A stretch of 64,000 nt of DNA from Sindora glabra (GCA_020226215.1 CM035233.1:5890001-5954000); one strand, 5' to 3'; numbered from the stretch's first letter, positions 1 to 14,200 are shown. Numbers and translations: made by a program. Notes: a model not told the origin generated them from the letters alone.

Positions 1-1501
1 TTGTCATCATTTTATGCAAGCTTGAAAAGATATACCTTTCGAGATTCTTTGACATAATGGTTCACTATGTGATGCATTTACTAAATAAAGCATTACAAGG
101 CGGTCCCATTTATTTTTAATGGATGTACTCAGATAAGAGATACATAAAAAAGTTGAAGGATTATGTCACGAATTGTGCTCGACCTAAGGATTCAATTACA
201 AAAGGACATGTTGTTAATGAGGTGTTAACATTTTGTTCTATGTACTTAGAAGGAATGGAAACTAGATTCAATAGGCCTAATTAAAAACAAGACATAGCAT
301 CTAAACACACAAAAAGGGCAATGTCAGTATTCAGATCTTAATGTCAACCATTGGGGAAAATCATTTCTCACTTTGATAAAAGAGATGGAGATGTTGGCAT
401 ATAATACATCTTGAATAATTATGCCGAGATAAAAAAGTATCTCTGATAAATCTTTATAACCATTCATATTTTTCTCCTAATTAACCATAACAAACTAAAA
501 TATATATGTTGTGTAATGAGCATTGATAAGAGCTCGAACGAAGTGGTGCTGAAAATATTGATCAATTACAAAGAACAAAATTCCTCATATAGTTTTACTC
601 TAAGGTAAAAGTTTGTTCCTTCCAACCATGTTATACTAATCATGTAAGTATTGTTCCTTACTTGTACCTCTTTTCCAATTTAACTCTTTGTAGAAATGCT
701 ATTTTTGTAGTTATACCATTTACATAGGAATGCTTTCCTAGAAGCCACGAAAGAGCTACTATCATAAGCTTTTGGTCTCAGTTTTACTATTATGATATAC
801 TTAGTATGTATTGTAAATGGAGTGTGCTTTATAGTCAAAAGTTGAGATACAAAGAATAAAACATAGAATAGTGGCATTTACATTTTAAGAATTGATAGGA
901 ACATGTTTTATGGTGTATTAGGGGACATTTTAGAGTTGGCTTATTTAAATAAATATAGTGTGACTCTATTCAAATGCAAATGTATGACATTGATCTAAGA
1001 AAGAAGAAACTTTACATTGACAAAAACATTACAAGCATCTTCGTCAGTGGGCAGTGGTACAAAGACGACCTTTAGATACTTGCAACCCAAGCAAAACAAG
1101 TGTTTTACATCGAAGATCTTCTTAATGGGCCAAATTAGAAGCTTGTCCATAATGTGATGCACTGTGACATATGGGATCTACTCGATGATGATGTCAGTGC
1201 ACAGGACTTGCCATTCTTGTAGAAAAATAACTCCTCTAATTTCAACCTCATAGTTGACCTTGAAGGTTTCTATTTAGTAAACTTGAAGGATCAGAAAAAT
1301 GGTCCTTTGATCATTTCATCTTTTAAAAATACTATATCTGCCACAGAAGGAGTGGATGTTTTCATTGATGATAAAGATAGCTTAGAAGATGAAATAATTG
1401 AAAATTATATGGAGGAGGGGCTTCTACAATCTAATGATAATGGAGAAACTAATGACCATAAGGATGAGTCCATTAGGTTCACCGACATTGATTTAGATTA
1501 A
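1..1501 (+). pseudogene. TNP2-like CACTA transposase, C-terminal remnant
   Basis: TNP2-type transposases bind CACTA ends and catalyse cut-and-paste transposition in the nucleus. About 1-290 reads as the DUF4218 region, with a GGPIYF-stop-WMYSDKRYIKKLK stretch, then ARPKDSITKGHVVNEVLTF and ending near METRFNRPN. About 960-1500 reads as the DUF4216 region, with ATQAKQVFYIEDLLNGPN, and ends in an acidic tail (DSLEDEIIENYMEE) at the stop before 1501. In-frame stops lie inside both blocks and the sequence between is poorly readable, so no functional product is expected. The last 72 codons (1283-1501) are open only by chance survival. The homologous block in the element at 27021-36166 supports the identification. 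Confidence 0.75.
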
Positions 1502-1639
1502 GGAAATAACATTTTTTATTATAACTCATAATTATATAAAAGTAATTATATAATTTCATTTTATAATTTAATAATTTATATCTTGTTGTTAATGGGCTCA
1601 ATTGTGGACTTTTTTGTAAAATACTTATACAATGTGTAT

Positions 1640-3478
1640 TATCCTAGTCATGCAGATGTTGAGACATGACACTATGGAGGTGATGCTGGAAGGGACCTTC
1701 CACATCCACATCGACCCAATCATATTCCATCATAATACAAAGGATTAGGTATCTTTTCCTCTTATACACACTTAAATTGATTATTTATTAAATAAAGATT
1801 GTCGTACTGATATTTTTTTATCCATGAAAGTTGCAGCTTCGAGAAAGATAGGCTCGAATAGATCCTTTAGGCTACACGAGAAGATGGAAAAGAGCAAGGG
1901 GAAACTGGTGCCTGTACAATTTGATACGACTAGTACATGGCATGTGGTCGGTGAGAATGTTAGCTATTTCCCCTACAATATTGGTAGCATTATTCGAGCT
2001 CACATGCCACCTTATTATAAATCATGGTAGTCGATGCCGCAACAGTTGCGAGATAGAGTCATACAGGAGATCTGCATAAGTATCTATCTCCTTCCTATTT
2101 TGACCTAATTATATTCGATATTAAAATTATTGGATATAATGCTCACAAATTTGTTAATTATCTTTTAATGCAGTCTCACTTTAAGTACCGGGGCATTTCT
2201 AATGTTAAGTGGAATAAACCACTTAATGGTTTGATGTAGAGTGCCGCTAGCCTATATAGAGATTGGAAGTACAAGTTAAACAGGAACTTTCTAAAGCACA
2301 AAGGCAATTAGGAATAGGATTACGACCTGGATCATGCTAAGCATTGCATACCATGATTTGTCTCACCTCAAATGTGATAGAGGTGTGCGAACTTCTTCGA
2401 TAGCGATGCTTACAGGGTAAGTATGATATTTAATAAAGTTATGTGATTATTTCATATATCTAAATTATAAACATAATTATATTATATGATTATTTTTTAA
2501 TTTATAGGAGCTATTCACAATGAATGCAAATAATAGGGTAAAGAAAGTGGTGAATGATCGACATGGATCAAAATCCATTACCGCACATCATTATGATAAG
2601 GTAATTCAACTTATTATCCATGATTTAAATGTATAATCTGTTAGTCAACTCAATAATTTTGTTCATCCTTTTTTTCTCTTATAAAATATGAACAGAGAAA
2701 TAAGGAGATGAGTGAGCTACAGTCAGTGCCATAGAACTTTAGGGATTGACACACGTATAAGATGAGGAAGTGGGTGCATCTAACTCCCGAGGAGCAGTAT
2801 GTAAGTTAGCTAAATTTATATTTTAATGATACAAATTTTATGAATATATCTTGTAATCTTTTTAATTGATTTTTGTTACAATAATTCAAGGTAAGTATGA
2901 CTAAATTAGCGACTTAAGACGCGTAATTCAATATATCATCCACTAGTTCGCCTGGCATTCTTATACAAATCAGTAAGGCTGCCATAGTCGATGAGGTGCT
3001 TAGCACTCATTAAAGGTACAAGAAGCCAATCGGTTATATGCTGGTTAGCTAATTGTACCATATTGTGGGCACTTCCGGCTTTAGGACAAGCTCATAGTAT
3101 GTGTCCTAGGTGGGTAAGTTGTAGGAACAGCTACAATAGAGTCAACAACAACTAGAGCAGAGCCAAAAGTAGCTTTAGCAAAGCTAATAATTAATTTAGG
3201 AGTAGCAACAACAATTTAGGACATACCTCACAGAGCTCACCTCCCTACTTAAACAGCAAGCCCTTGTACTATGTATGCCTCTATTTGCTATTGAACATCT
3301 TGAGTTGAGTAGATCTACGACAATGCCCCTTGCCCAACCATCTAGTCCCACCCAAGCTCTACCTTTAATGTATTGTCCACATCATCACAATGATGATGAT
3401 GATGATAGTCCTAGCATGAATGATGATATATTTGGATATTTGCACCTACCTTTTCCTCAAATTACTATGTATATATAG
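1640..3478 (+). pseudogene. TNP1-like (Ptta/En/Spm) second protein of CACTA element, decayed
   Basis: Downstream of the transposase lies a second, intron-containing coding region of the plant Ptta/En/Spm type. The products of such genes bind subterminal repeats in related elements. Readable pieces are SYFPYNIGSIIRAHMPP (about 1960-2010), FKYRGISNVKWNKPLNG followed by YRDWKYKLNR (about 2170-2290), GSKSITAHHYDK (2560-2600), RKWVHLTPEEQY (about 2768-2800), and a C-terminal acidic tail with DDDDDSPSMNDDIFGYL ending at 3478. Intron-like AT-rich gaps separate these blocks and several stops interrupt them. The same blocks occur on the minus strand at 27655-29402 and, in part, in the remnants at 24538 and 46289. 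Confidence 0.65.
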
Positions 3479-3899
3479 TTTTTTTTTATGTATAGACATT
3501 TATCTAGACCATGTATAATAATTTTTATTTATATGTATAAATAATTATACAGTTATTTTATAAGTATTCATTTTCTTTATATGGATCATGTGATCATGTT
3601 GTACATTATTATTAGTACCATTGACATATTTTATTTGTATAATTTAAATTAGATAAAATTAAATTAATAAATATCAAATTAATTCAATTGAATTGAAATA
3701 AAAAATATTCTTATCTATATCATGAAATATAATATATTGATTTAATTACAATTTCAATTTAAAATAATATTCTTATCTATGTTATTAAATATGATATATT
3801 AATGTAATTACAATTTAAATTTAAAATATTTTATTTTAATATTTTTAAAATTTTATTATAGATATAATAGTATTAAATTTAATTTTTGAAACTTTCAGT

Positions 3900-4370
3900 G
3901 AGTAAGGTTTAAGTTAAAAAATAAAAAATTTTAAAAGGCCTTTTAGTGATAACAATATCATCGCTAAAAGGTTTAGTTTATTTTTTAATTTAAACCCTAC
4001 AACGACAACATGGTTGTCATTAAAAATTTAATTTTTATTGATAATATTTTCATTATTGAAAGTTGAACTTTTACCAATGGCAAACTTATTTTATAATATT
4101 TTTATTTTTTTAAATGAACTAATAGAAATGATAAAGTCATCGCTAAAAATTTAAATTAATTTTTTTTTAATTTTAAAATATTTTTTGCAATGATTTTCTT
4201 ATTAGAGAAACCTTAACTTTTATCGAAGACAAAGATGTCCTTGGTGTTGGGTCCTTTACCGACACACCGATACTGATGACATCCTTTCTAACAACTTTGA
4301 GATTCAACAACAATCAAATTTTCTACACTAATGACAATTGTCATTACTGAAAGTCTTTTTTCCTATAGTG
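3900..4370 (+). repeat. CACTA subterminal repeats and right terminus
   Basis: Multiple degenerate copies, in both orientations, of a motif like AGTGATAACAATATCATCGC followed by TAAAAG. Individual copies are themselves partly palindromic (GACAATTGTC at 4333-4342). The block ends at the CACTATAGGA-type terminus at 4370. Such arrays are transposase binding sites in CACTA elements. Confidence 0.75.
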
Positions 4371-4987
4371 TTATCTAATTAAATGTAGCGTATAAGTATA
4401 GAAGTATTTTTTTAGTGGGTTTAAATTTGATTTACTATTAATATAAAAAGTTTAAAACTATCAGAATATATATTATTTAAAAAAATTAATAATAATTAAT
4501 AATTTTTAATCACAATAAAAGAATTTTAAAACTTTTTTATTAACATGCTAATATATAAATGAGTGATAGTATATAATTAATTTACACTTAAATTTAACTC
4601 CTTTTTCAATAATATATGCACTATTACTTTAGATGAATAATTCTCTCATTTTAGTAGATGATTTTTTTTAAATTCTCAATAAAAATAACTATTTCCTATT
4701 ATATACCTATAATCATTAATAAATATTAGGAAAAAATTAAGCCGGTACCAGTTGCTGCAATTTATTGTAGCGAGGTATTCTAAGTAAACTTTCTTTTATT
4801 CAAATGCATTTGCCAAGATCAATTTACCAAAATGTCATAAGTACAAATGACACTCTTCAATATTGGGAAGAATAAAAGCACAAAAACAAAAGTAGATAAG
4901 TCATATTTCATCTCTACGCATTCCCAATTAAGCAACTTGACAAATCGAACAAAGACATTGTACAAATTATCGTAAAAAGTTTTTGTT
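4371..4987. other. AT-rich intergenic stretch, no gene seen
   Basis: Follows the CACTA end directly. It is mostly A/T tracts with short unique patches (about 4740-4800). No open frame with recognisable content, no RNA gene and no transposon terminus was found. Confidence 0.6.
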
Positions 4988-7150
4988 CGATATTACTATT
5001 TTCACATAAAACAGTAACATCAAGTTTAATGTTATTGTTTCATGTGGAAATATTAACACATCTTGTTGAGAGTTTCATTATTAATTATACTTCATTTTGT
5101 CTATTTATGATTTTTTCTTTGTTATTGTTGCTGAAACATGTTATTTTTTTAATCAATTTTTGTTGTTAATCATGCTTGATTTATCAGTTTATTCTTAATT
5201 TTTATTTGATGTTACTATTTCCATATAAAATAGTAACATCTCGTTTGGTACTACTATTTCTTGTGGAAATAGTAACACATTATTTTGCTAAAGTTATATT
5301 ATCACTCATACTTTATTTTATCTATTTATGGTATTTCTTTGTTAGTGTTACTATTTCAAACTAAATAAAAACATGTCACTAGAAGAAAACAACATGTTAC
5401 TATTTATTTTGAAAATTGTAATATATTATTTTTTTATCAAATTTTGTTATTAATCATACTTAATATATCAATTTATTCCAAGTTTTTGTTGGATGTTATT
5501 ATTTCCACATAAAACAGAAACATCTCATTTAGTATTACTGTTTCTTGTGGAAATAGTAATACATTATTTTGTCGAAGTTCTATTATTAATCATACTTTAT
5601 TTTGTCTATTTATAGTATTTTTTGGTTAGTATTGCTATTTCAAACCAAACAAAAACATGTCACTAAAAGAAAATAATATGTTACTATTTGTTCTAAAAAT
5701 AGTAATATGTTATTTTTTTATTAATTTTTATTGTTAATCTTGCTTGATTTGTCAGTTTATTCTAAATTTTCATTTGATATTACTGTTTTCACATAAAATA
5801 ATAGCATCTTCTTTTTTAGCAATATGGTTATTAATTAGACTTGATTTATTCATTTATTTAAGATTTTTAGTTAATGTTACTATTTTAAAACGAAATAGTA
5901 ATATATTACTTTCTAGAAAATAAATAGTAACATGTTATTATTTGACAATTTAATTTTTAATTAAACCTGATTTATCCATTTATTGAGGTTTTTAGTTGAT
6001 ATTACTATTTTGAAACAAAACAATAACATATTACTATCTAGAAAATAAATAGTAACATCATCTTCTTTAACAATTTGGTTGTTAATTAAACTTGATTTAT
6101 CTATTTATTTAATATTTTGGTTAGTGTTACTATTTTGAAATGAAACAGTAACATGTTATTATCTAGTTAATGTATAAAGAATAAATAGTAACATACTGTT
6201 ATTTAGTAATTTAATTATCAATTAGACTTGATTTATCCATTTATTTAAATTTTTTATTAGTTTTACTATTTTAAAATGTAACACTAATATATTATTGTCT
6301 AGAAAATAAACAGTAACATCTTTTTCTTTAGCAATTTGATTATTAATTAAACTTAATTTATGCATTTATTTAAGATTTTTAGTTAGTGTTACTATTTTGA
6401 GAACAAACAGTAACATCCTCTTCTTTGACAATTTAGTGATTAATTAAACTTGATTTATGTATTTATTTAAGGTTTAGGGTTAGTGTTATTATTTTGAAAT
6501 GAAATAGCAACATATTACTGTCTAAAGAATAAATAGTAACATCCTTTTCTTTAATAATTTAATTATTAATTAGACTTGATTTATACATTTATTTAAGATT
6601 TTTAGTTAATGTTACTATTTTGAAATGAAACAGTAACATGTTACTGTTTGGAGAACAAACAGTAACATCCTCTTCTTTGACAATTTGGTTATTAATTAGA
6701 TTTGATTTATTCATTTATTTGAAGTTTTTAGTTAGTGTTATTATTTTAAAATGAAACAGTAACATGTTACTATCTGGAGAACAAACAATAACATCCTCTT
6801 TTTTAGTAATTTGATTGTTAATTAGATTTAATTTATCAATTTATTTAGATTTTATGGTTGGTGTTATTATTTTAAAATGAAATAGTAATATCTTCTTTTT
6901 TAAAAGTTTGATTATTAATTAAACTTATTTTACTCATTTATTTTAGGCTTTTAGTTGGCGTTACTATTTTGAAATGAAATAATAATATGTTATTGTCTAG
7001 AGAATAAATAGTAACATGTTGTTATTTGACAATTTAGTTATTAATTAGACTTGATTTATTCATTTATTTGAAGTTTTTGGTTGGTGTTACTATTTTGAAA
7101 TGAAATAGTAATATGTTACTATTTGATTTATAAATAATAATATATTATTC
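4988..7150. repeat. Tandem array of palindrome-bearing repeats (GTTACTATTT / AAATAGTAAC)
   Basis: The left part (4988 to about 5800) repeats at 4988, 5208, 5494 and 5777, each starting near TTACTATTT-CACATAAAACAGTAAC. The right part (about 5876-7150) has about eleven diverged units starting near 5876, 6000, 6121, 6255, 6383, 6480, 6608, 6731, 6859, 6956 and 7081. Most steps are about 121-134 bp; two are about 97 bp and lack part of the core. Every unit carries facing GTTACTATTT and AAATAGTAAC boxes that can pair, followed by a linker like CTTGATTTATCCATTTATTT. There is no coding content. It is a minisatellite or satellite-like array, possibly derived from a transposon's internal repeats. Confidence 0.8.
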
Positions 7151-9422
7151 TTTGATAGTTTTATTTGTTAAAAAAATTATTATTGTACTATTAGACACCA
7201 AAAGAAATGGGGAGCAAAAGTTCAATATAAAATTCGAATCAATTTCAATTGAGAAAAATGAGATTAAAGTTAAAAAAAACAAGAAAATGAAGAAAAATTA
7301 AGAAAAGTCATTGAAAAAAAAATCGTTTTTTCACCAACCAAAGTGGGGAAAACCTTTTGGCATTTTGCAAGCTTGTAGATCTTGAAAAGTTATATGAAAT
7401 AAAAAAAATCCCTCAAAACGGACAACTGAGCACAAAGTTATGGTTATTCAAAGTTTTAAACTCAATTTACACATTTCTAACTAGATGGATCCAACCGAAT
7501 CTAAATTTTTTTATTTTCTATGAAAAAATCATGGGAAGATGAATGAAAATAAGATGTCATATGCAAAAATTAGTTAACTAATTATGAAGTTATGCTTTTT
7601 CAAAGTTTTAAATTCATAACTGCATTCTAATGCTTAAAAAAAGAGTATTTTGAAAATATAATAATAATAATTCATAAAACTGACACCTATTTGAAATAAA
7701 AATTAGTGCTAGCTTCTTTTTGAAAAGAAGTTCAAGAAGCGGCACTACGATATAATTTACCAATAAGCATTAATTTTTTTTAATATGATAAAAATAATTG
7801 TAGTGAAATTACTACATACACCAATCTCTATTTCTATTTCATATGGGTTTCATAAAAATGAATACCATACTTTTATATAATTTTAATAAGCTTTTAATTT
7901 ATTATCTAATATAGGATGACATTCATCGTTATTTTAAAAATTATTTCAAATTAAAAAATATTGTTATAAAATGAGGAAAGAGACAAGATGGTTGAAAATT
8001 AAAATTAAAATGAAAAAATTAAAAAAATAGATAGTTACAAATATAAAAAGAGAAGGGTGATTAATTGAAAAATAACATTAAAAGAAAAATAAATTAAAAA
8101 TGAGGTAGTTTTTGACAAAAAAAAAATTAGAGAGAAGGGGCAGAGTAATTATAAAAACTAATAAATTAAAAAAAAAAAAAAAGAATCACTAGGAAGAGCG
8201 TAAATAAAAATGTTACTTTTTCTGTGAAAACAGATTTGGAAAGAGATTCATACAATAAAGATATCTCTTGGTACATGAAAGGTTGTCTTTTCTCCTATTT
8301 CATATCTGATAAGAGAATGTTTTCCCATGTTGTAATTTTTTTTTTTCATTTTTATTTGGAAATTGTGAAAATGGAGTTTAAAGTGATCTTTTTTTAGGAC
8401 ACTCTAGAATTAATGGAAAGTATTGATACTAATGAGTTTTTTGCACTCTACCATGTAATTGTAGTTTCTCTAACACAAATTTTAGACAGCACATTTGAAT
8501 GGTAAGCACTTGGGCATATAGTGACCTTTATCTTTATATCATTTATTTTTATCCCGAAAAACAACCATTTGTGGTTTGTTCAAGCCGTTGCTTTTAGTCG
8601 TAATAATGAAACTATGAAAATCTGGCACCTGGAATTTTGCAAAAAAATTTCCACCCAACGATCATGAATGAGTTATATATAAATATTGATGCAGATTTGT
8701 GGTTTCATTTCTGCTTTGGCTGATACATATGCGGATGATCCTCTGAGAAAACAGAGACCATAATATGCCCTCCATACTATGTTTCTGCTAATTGAGTTGT
8801 GCCGTTGCCAAGATCAATATTCTTTGATTCTTAGCTTTTCCTACTTTCCCTCTTGTAGTTAATCTAGTTAATACGTGGTGAATAGGAAATTTTCAATGAC
8901 AGAATTTAAGCTTAAATAGTAGTTAGTATTACTTTAACAGGAATGGTCAGAGCTTTATTTATTTATTTATTTTCCAAGATAGTTTTCTAGGCTTAATTAC
9001 GCTTTTTAGTTTTCAACCCCTTAATATGGAACTAACTTTAAAAATGAACCTTCTAGCATAGTTTTAGCGCATGTTTCGTTAGCTCTTTTGTTTTTCTTTC
9101 AATTTGTGTTTCTAATTTAATTCTTTTTAAAATTTGTGATTGTGAAGGAAAACCTTGCTGGTGAAAAAGAAAAATAAGATGATGGACTTTGGAATGATGA
9201 TATTTGCTGAATATGAATGATGAAGAGAGGATCTACAACTAGAAGAATGAAGTGTCTTTTATATTAAATTTTGCATTAAGTTGGATTCCCAGTAAGATAT
9301 TTTTTTTCATGTGATTTAGGCTTGGTACAATTTTTAATATTATTTGTTTAGTGGATTTTTTAAGGAAAATTGTTCACGGAATTTGAATAGGAAATAATGT
9401 ATCAAATTTGGTTGTTTACAAT
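7151..9422. other. Gene-free AT-rich stretch
   Basis: About 7950-8200 is purine-rich low-complexity DNA with A-tracts. About 8640-8870 is less AT-rich and could be an old exon or leader fragment, but no frame stays open or resembles a known protein. A stretch near 7357-7542 is open by chance only. Confidence 0.5.
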
Positions 9423-9606
9423 AAAATAAGCAATGCTTTTAAAATGTTATCTACAATTCCATCAGAATCACTTTTTTAACTTTTGCTTATTATATTGTTA
9501 TTGTTACCTTTGATAAAATAAGCAATGATTTTAATATGTTGCCTGTAAATCCATTACTAAAATTTTTTAACCGTTGTTTATAATATCTTTTACAACAATA
9601 TAAAAA
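9423..9606. repeat. Two-copy direct repeat, period about 92 bp
   Basis: AAAATAAGCAATG begins at 9423 and again at 9515. The following ~90 bases of each copy align with substitutions (shared AATATGTT-, CCATTACTAAAATTTTTTAAC-like and TTATAATAT-like blocks). Non-coding. Confidence 0.6.
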
Positions 9607-11255
9607 ATCATTGTTTATAACTTTTAAAATGTGTTGGCGAAGGAATCCATATCTCAAAATTCAAAAAATATCATTGCCTGAAGGAATAGATAATGGGAGC
9701 TTATACTACAACAAAATGCTGTTATACTTTGGATAATAGTTTTTTTTTTTTTTTTAAATATAGGGAAAACCGATCATGGGGTTAACAGTAGATATCGTGG
9801 CTTATTCGGTGGAAGAGAAATTTTCATTTACTTGTAAGAAGTATTATATCATTTATGTATTTTGTCATTAATATATCACAGTGGTAAAAAATAAATAAAT
9901 TCCTCTTTAATTAAGATTAAAAACTTATTTTTACCGTACTCTTTGTTTGTATTATTAAATAAATAATTTTTTATTATTTTAATATTCTATAATTATAAAT
10001 ATAAATAAATAAATTTATTATAATAATAAAAAATACTTCCCACGAAAATAAATGAAAATTCAGCTTGGTATGTTAGCTATTTTTTTATTTGCACTAGCTA
10101 TCGCCCCACAGGATGGATGAAAAATTAATCCCCTAATATATTACCGGGCGCCAAAGACAGGGACCTTTTCTAAATAAATTTTCTATCTAGATAAGAAACT
10201 CTAATCTAATGCCAAATATACTCGCGCAAAATGTAAGAACATGCATAATCACAAAAAATAAAAATAAAAATGTAGGAACATGCAACCTGGAATGACCGGA
10301 AAGGGGAGGATATTTGCGATAGAAAATGGAAGAAAGAACATGTTATGTTATTTCTCTTACGTTCTTTTTTTTTTTTTTCATTTAAGAGTTTTATTTACTG
10401 AGTTTTCCTCATTTTTATCAAATGTAATATAAATATTTATAATTTTTTATAAAAAATTATAAGTGTGTGTATATTTTGCATGTAACAGGTACACCAAAAA
10501 TTATGACTCCATCTTCAAAGTTGTATAGAAAAAATTCTTCAAAAGTTTTTTCATTTATTTTAAAAATCATAATTAACTTTTAATTAAAAAAAAGTACTTA
10601 CAAAGCAGAAAATTTTTCATAAAATTTGCAAAACCTAATATATATTGATATAAACTTTTACATGGATCCAAGTACGTACACCCCCAACTTATAACATATC
10701 CTTAATTTGTATTGTCAAAGAATGACTCTTTTTGTGGCCTATTTGCAACTGGTTTACATATTTTAAAGTGTAAGATATGTTTTAGAAGGTAAAATGTAAT
10801 ATTATATTTTTTGATAATAAAATTAGAGGTTCAAATTTTAATTTTGATATTTTGAGCTAAAAAGTTTAAAAGGTCATAAATTATTGTAAATATTCTAATG
10901 AGAAAGTAAAAAATAATTTAAAAAATATTAAGCAAATATTTCACATCGATTACTTATTATAAATTGACTTTTTTAATTTTGCATTAGTTACTAAGTAATC
11001 TATCTTAAAGAAACAATGACGGTTTTTTGTTATGAAAATTGATATTATTTTCTTTTTTCATGATAGTTTTGTAATTAATATCATAAAATATTTACTATAG
11101 TATTCAATAAAATAAAGGTCACATTCTGATATGAAATCATCTAAATACCTGATGTCAATCAGTTTTTTTTGTAATAATGTATTCAAGTTTCACTCAAGTA
11201 ACCATAAGATAAAGTATAGTTATATAATTTTGATTCAGTTACTTGTGGGACCAAC
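9607..11255. other. Gene-free AT-rich stretch
   Basis: Contains T- and A-tracts (for example 9727-9745 and 10366-10379) and a possible transposon-end-like ACTACAACAAAAT at 9705, for which I found no partner. No coding frame or RNA gene is supported. Confidence 0.5.
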
Positions 11256-11258
11256 TAA

Positions 11259-14200
11259 CACTACTACAAAATTGCTGATAGGTTTTGGGTATTTAGAGGA
11301 TTATACATAAAAAAATGACCCATGTGTAATCAAGTGTCATAGTATATATAGTTTCAACGTCAATTAATAAACTATCATTGAATAAAATAACAATGTTAAT
11401 TTTTATTTTGCAAAAATTGACATCTTATATATTTATATTATCTTCAAAAATAACATTAAACATCATTTATATTTTAAAAAAATGAATATCTAATAACTAG
11501 AATAACATGTAAGTTTTTTTAAATAACTGATGTTATATGTCTACCTACACCATCCAGCTAGACCAATACCTAGTTCCTCACTCCCTTCCTATGCCCCAGC
11601 GCTTAGTTCCTCACTCTCTCATCTAAAACCTTAACCTTATCCCTATATTCATCATCTCTCATCCCTTCTATTTCCTTTCAATTCAAATCTAAAAAGCCAA
11701 CATCTTCTATTATTCTAAAAAATCTCAATTTAAATAACTTTAAAGAATAAACTAAATAACAAAATATTGACAACAGTGAAAGTTTGTATGCAATAATAGA
11801 ATTAGGGATATGTGCTTTGCTAAATTTATTTTGATACTCATTATTCAATATGTGAGGTTTGCATTTCCTAGAAAAGCATTTTGAATATAATACATATAGA
11901 TGTAATAAGCATTTATGAAAAATTGGTAAATTATACATTTTTATGTGAATAAATAGTAAATAATACAAAAGAATACCAAAGAAGATAAATGAGATCAAAT
12001 TTCTTACTATGTAAAATAGCAAAAGTTGCATCAAAATTATGGACAATAAAATAGGATCAGTTAGAAAATTAAAAAACTAAATTGCAAGAATAAATACAAA
12101 AGAAAAAAAATCCTCACATTTATATTCTGTACTTTTCTAGTGAGTACTAAACCTCACATATTTATGCATAGGTTAATTGAACTTCAATCCTGTAAAATAA
12201 TTAATTCTTAAAAACACAAAACCAAAGAAAATTATCTTAAGATTGAAAAGAGAGTAGATCTCATTAGACAAAGAATCATTTCTAGGTTGAAAGAACTTTA
12301 GGATGAAATTTGTAAATGATATTGTATTTCACTCTTTTTATTTTTAACTCATATTATGATTTATCTTTTTCATTTTCAATTTGCACTGATAGCATAATAT
12401 TCCACGTCGGTTATTATATAATCATCAATGTCTAAAAATTATATTACACATCGGTTTGAACATCCACTATCGTGTGCCATCTTATTAAAAGATGTTAAAT
12501 GTTTGTTACAACCCACAAAAAAAATTCAACATCTTAATTGATAAATGATTTAAAAAACAAGTTCTTTCTTTTCTTATTATAGAATTAAAATAGATTCTTC
12601 CATTTTATTTATTTCCATACATAAACATATATACAATGGAAGACTTTATACTTACAATGAACATATATGGCATCTCTACAAAAATTAAAAGAAAAAATGG
12701 TTATCCACTGCTTGTAATTTCTTCATATTGCTTAGTGGTTGAGGTGCTTAATCCATCCATTTTATATCTATTAACCTTAAGGTGCTTAATTGCTTTGTTT
12801 GCTATAAAGCCTTCAAGGTTTCTATGTTTCAATGTGAAAATAAGCATGCTTTTTACTCTAGATGTATCAAAGTTTGACACAACATATAAAGGAAGCAACA
12901 TGTTAATTTCCACATTGAAAAAAAGGAAGCATTAGAGGCTCATAGAAAATGGAGAAATCAAGCACCTCAACATCAATAGAAAGACCATATGACATCAATG
13001 TTGCATGATTAAAAAACACTTCAAATCTTATGATCATGGTAATTGTATCAAACAATAGATATGCTTATGACCATCTATTTACATACAGAGGATAACTGTT
13101 GTTTGATCGATACCTATAGCCATAATAGATAGTTTATAAGATTAAGATGAAAGGCGTAGATCAAAGTATTAACATTGAGAAGTAATTAGAATCCCTTAAA
13201 GTTCCTTTAGTTAAATGACTTATGTCCATGCTTTGATGGTGAACATAAAAATTCTACAAAGAATTTAGAAGGATTCTTGTCTAAAGTCCTTATAAATGCT
13301 TTGTAAAATTCCAATATCTATGGCCAAATTGTGGATACAAGTTGCTAGATAGAACTTAGATTGATTCCAAAAAGTTTTAAAAGGACTATTTTTTGAAATC
13401 CATCAATAAAGAAGGCTTATGAAATAAAAGGCATAGATTGTAGTATTAACATTACCTAGGCCATTAAGAAAATTCAAAAATCTCTTTGGGTTCCTTCCAA
13501 TGTTTGAATAGAAATCCTTATAAGAAACTTTGAAAGTTCCCTAAACCTTCCAAATAGCTATAATAATGTCAAATATCAAGAAAGAAATCTATCTTGAAAT
13601 ATGAAAAATTTGTTATCAAGAAGCCTTATTTATAACTCAAGAGAAAATAATCAAATCGGTTAAGTATAAAATGGATGTTGAAACTATTAATGAACAATCA
13701 TGACAATTGGTATAGATTTATACAATGATCACCATAAGGAATTGATGTCATAAATTCCTAAACTATAGAATTGAAATGAACTTACATAACTATCACCACA
13801 AAAACTCGATCTTTTAAGTTATTCATTAACTACAATTGATGAAATTATCTTTAGTTCCATTCTTTTACACTTTTTTTAGTTTCTTTCATTCAAACATCTT
13901 CATAAATTCATTATTTAGAATTTTTCAATTTTTTAATTTAAACTTCTTCGTAAATTCATTCATTTATGTGTGTTCAATTTCATTTATTTAAAATTCATCA
14001 TAAATGGCATTCGATTAGACATTCTCAGATTACAAGAAAATATCATCATATTAAAAATCAATTAGTCCCAAAAACTAACATTTTTATGTTTGTCATTTCC
14101 TCAACAAATGTCTTTTGATTATTATAAATTACTATTATATAAATAACTGAATATAAAAAGAAAGTTATTTTTAAACAAGATTAACATAAAAATTTATATT

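Larger units (their letters stand above)
1..4370 (+). mobile_element. CACTA (En/Spm) DNA transposon A, 3' part
   Basis: Right-hand part of a class II CACTA element read on the plus strand; its 5' end lies left of the window. In order it shows the C-terminal part of a TNP2-like transposase, a TNP1-like second protein, an AT-rich stretch, and a subterminal region of repeated GTCATCGCTAAAAG-like motifs. The right end is TCCTATAGTG at 4361-4370, the complement of a CACTATAGGA terminus. It belongs to the same family as the elements at 24538, 27021 and 46289, because the second protein ends in the same acidic tail in all of them. Many stop codons show it is dead. The left end and target duplication cannot be seen. 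Confidence 0.85.

Noticed and set aside
4988..7150. Regularly repeated array resembling CRISPR
   Set aside because: Repeats and linkers both diverge, unit sizes vary, the genome is a plant's and there are no cas genes. It is a minisatellite-type array.
8640..8870. Possible exon of an unknown gene
   Set aside because: Less AT-rich and slightly gene-like, but stops occur in every frame and no domain is recognisable.
11678..12046. 122-codon minus-strand open frame inside the non-autonomous CACTA-type element
   Set aside because: Composition is dominated by Leu, Ile, Phe, Tyr and Lys, as expected from translating AT-rich DNA. No motif, no family resemblance and no supporting signals.
12636..12935. 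Overlapping open frames on both strands (99 and 70 codons)
   Set aside because: They are mirror images of the same low-constraint DNA. Neither resembles a known protein, so a captured gene fragment cannot be claimed.
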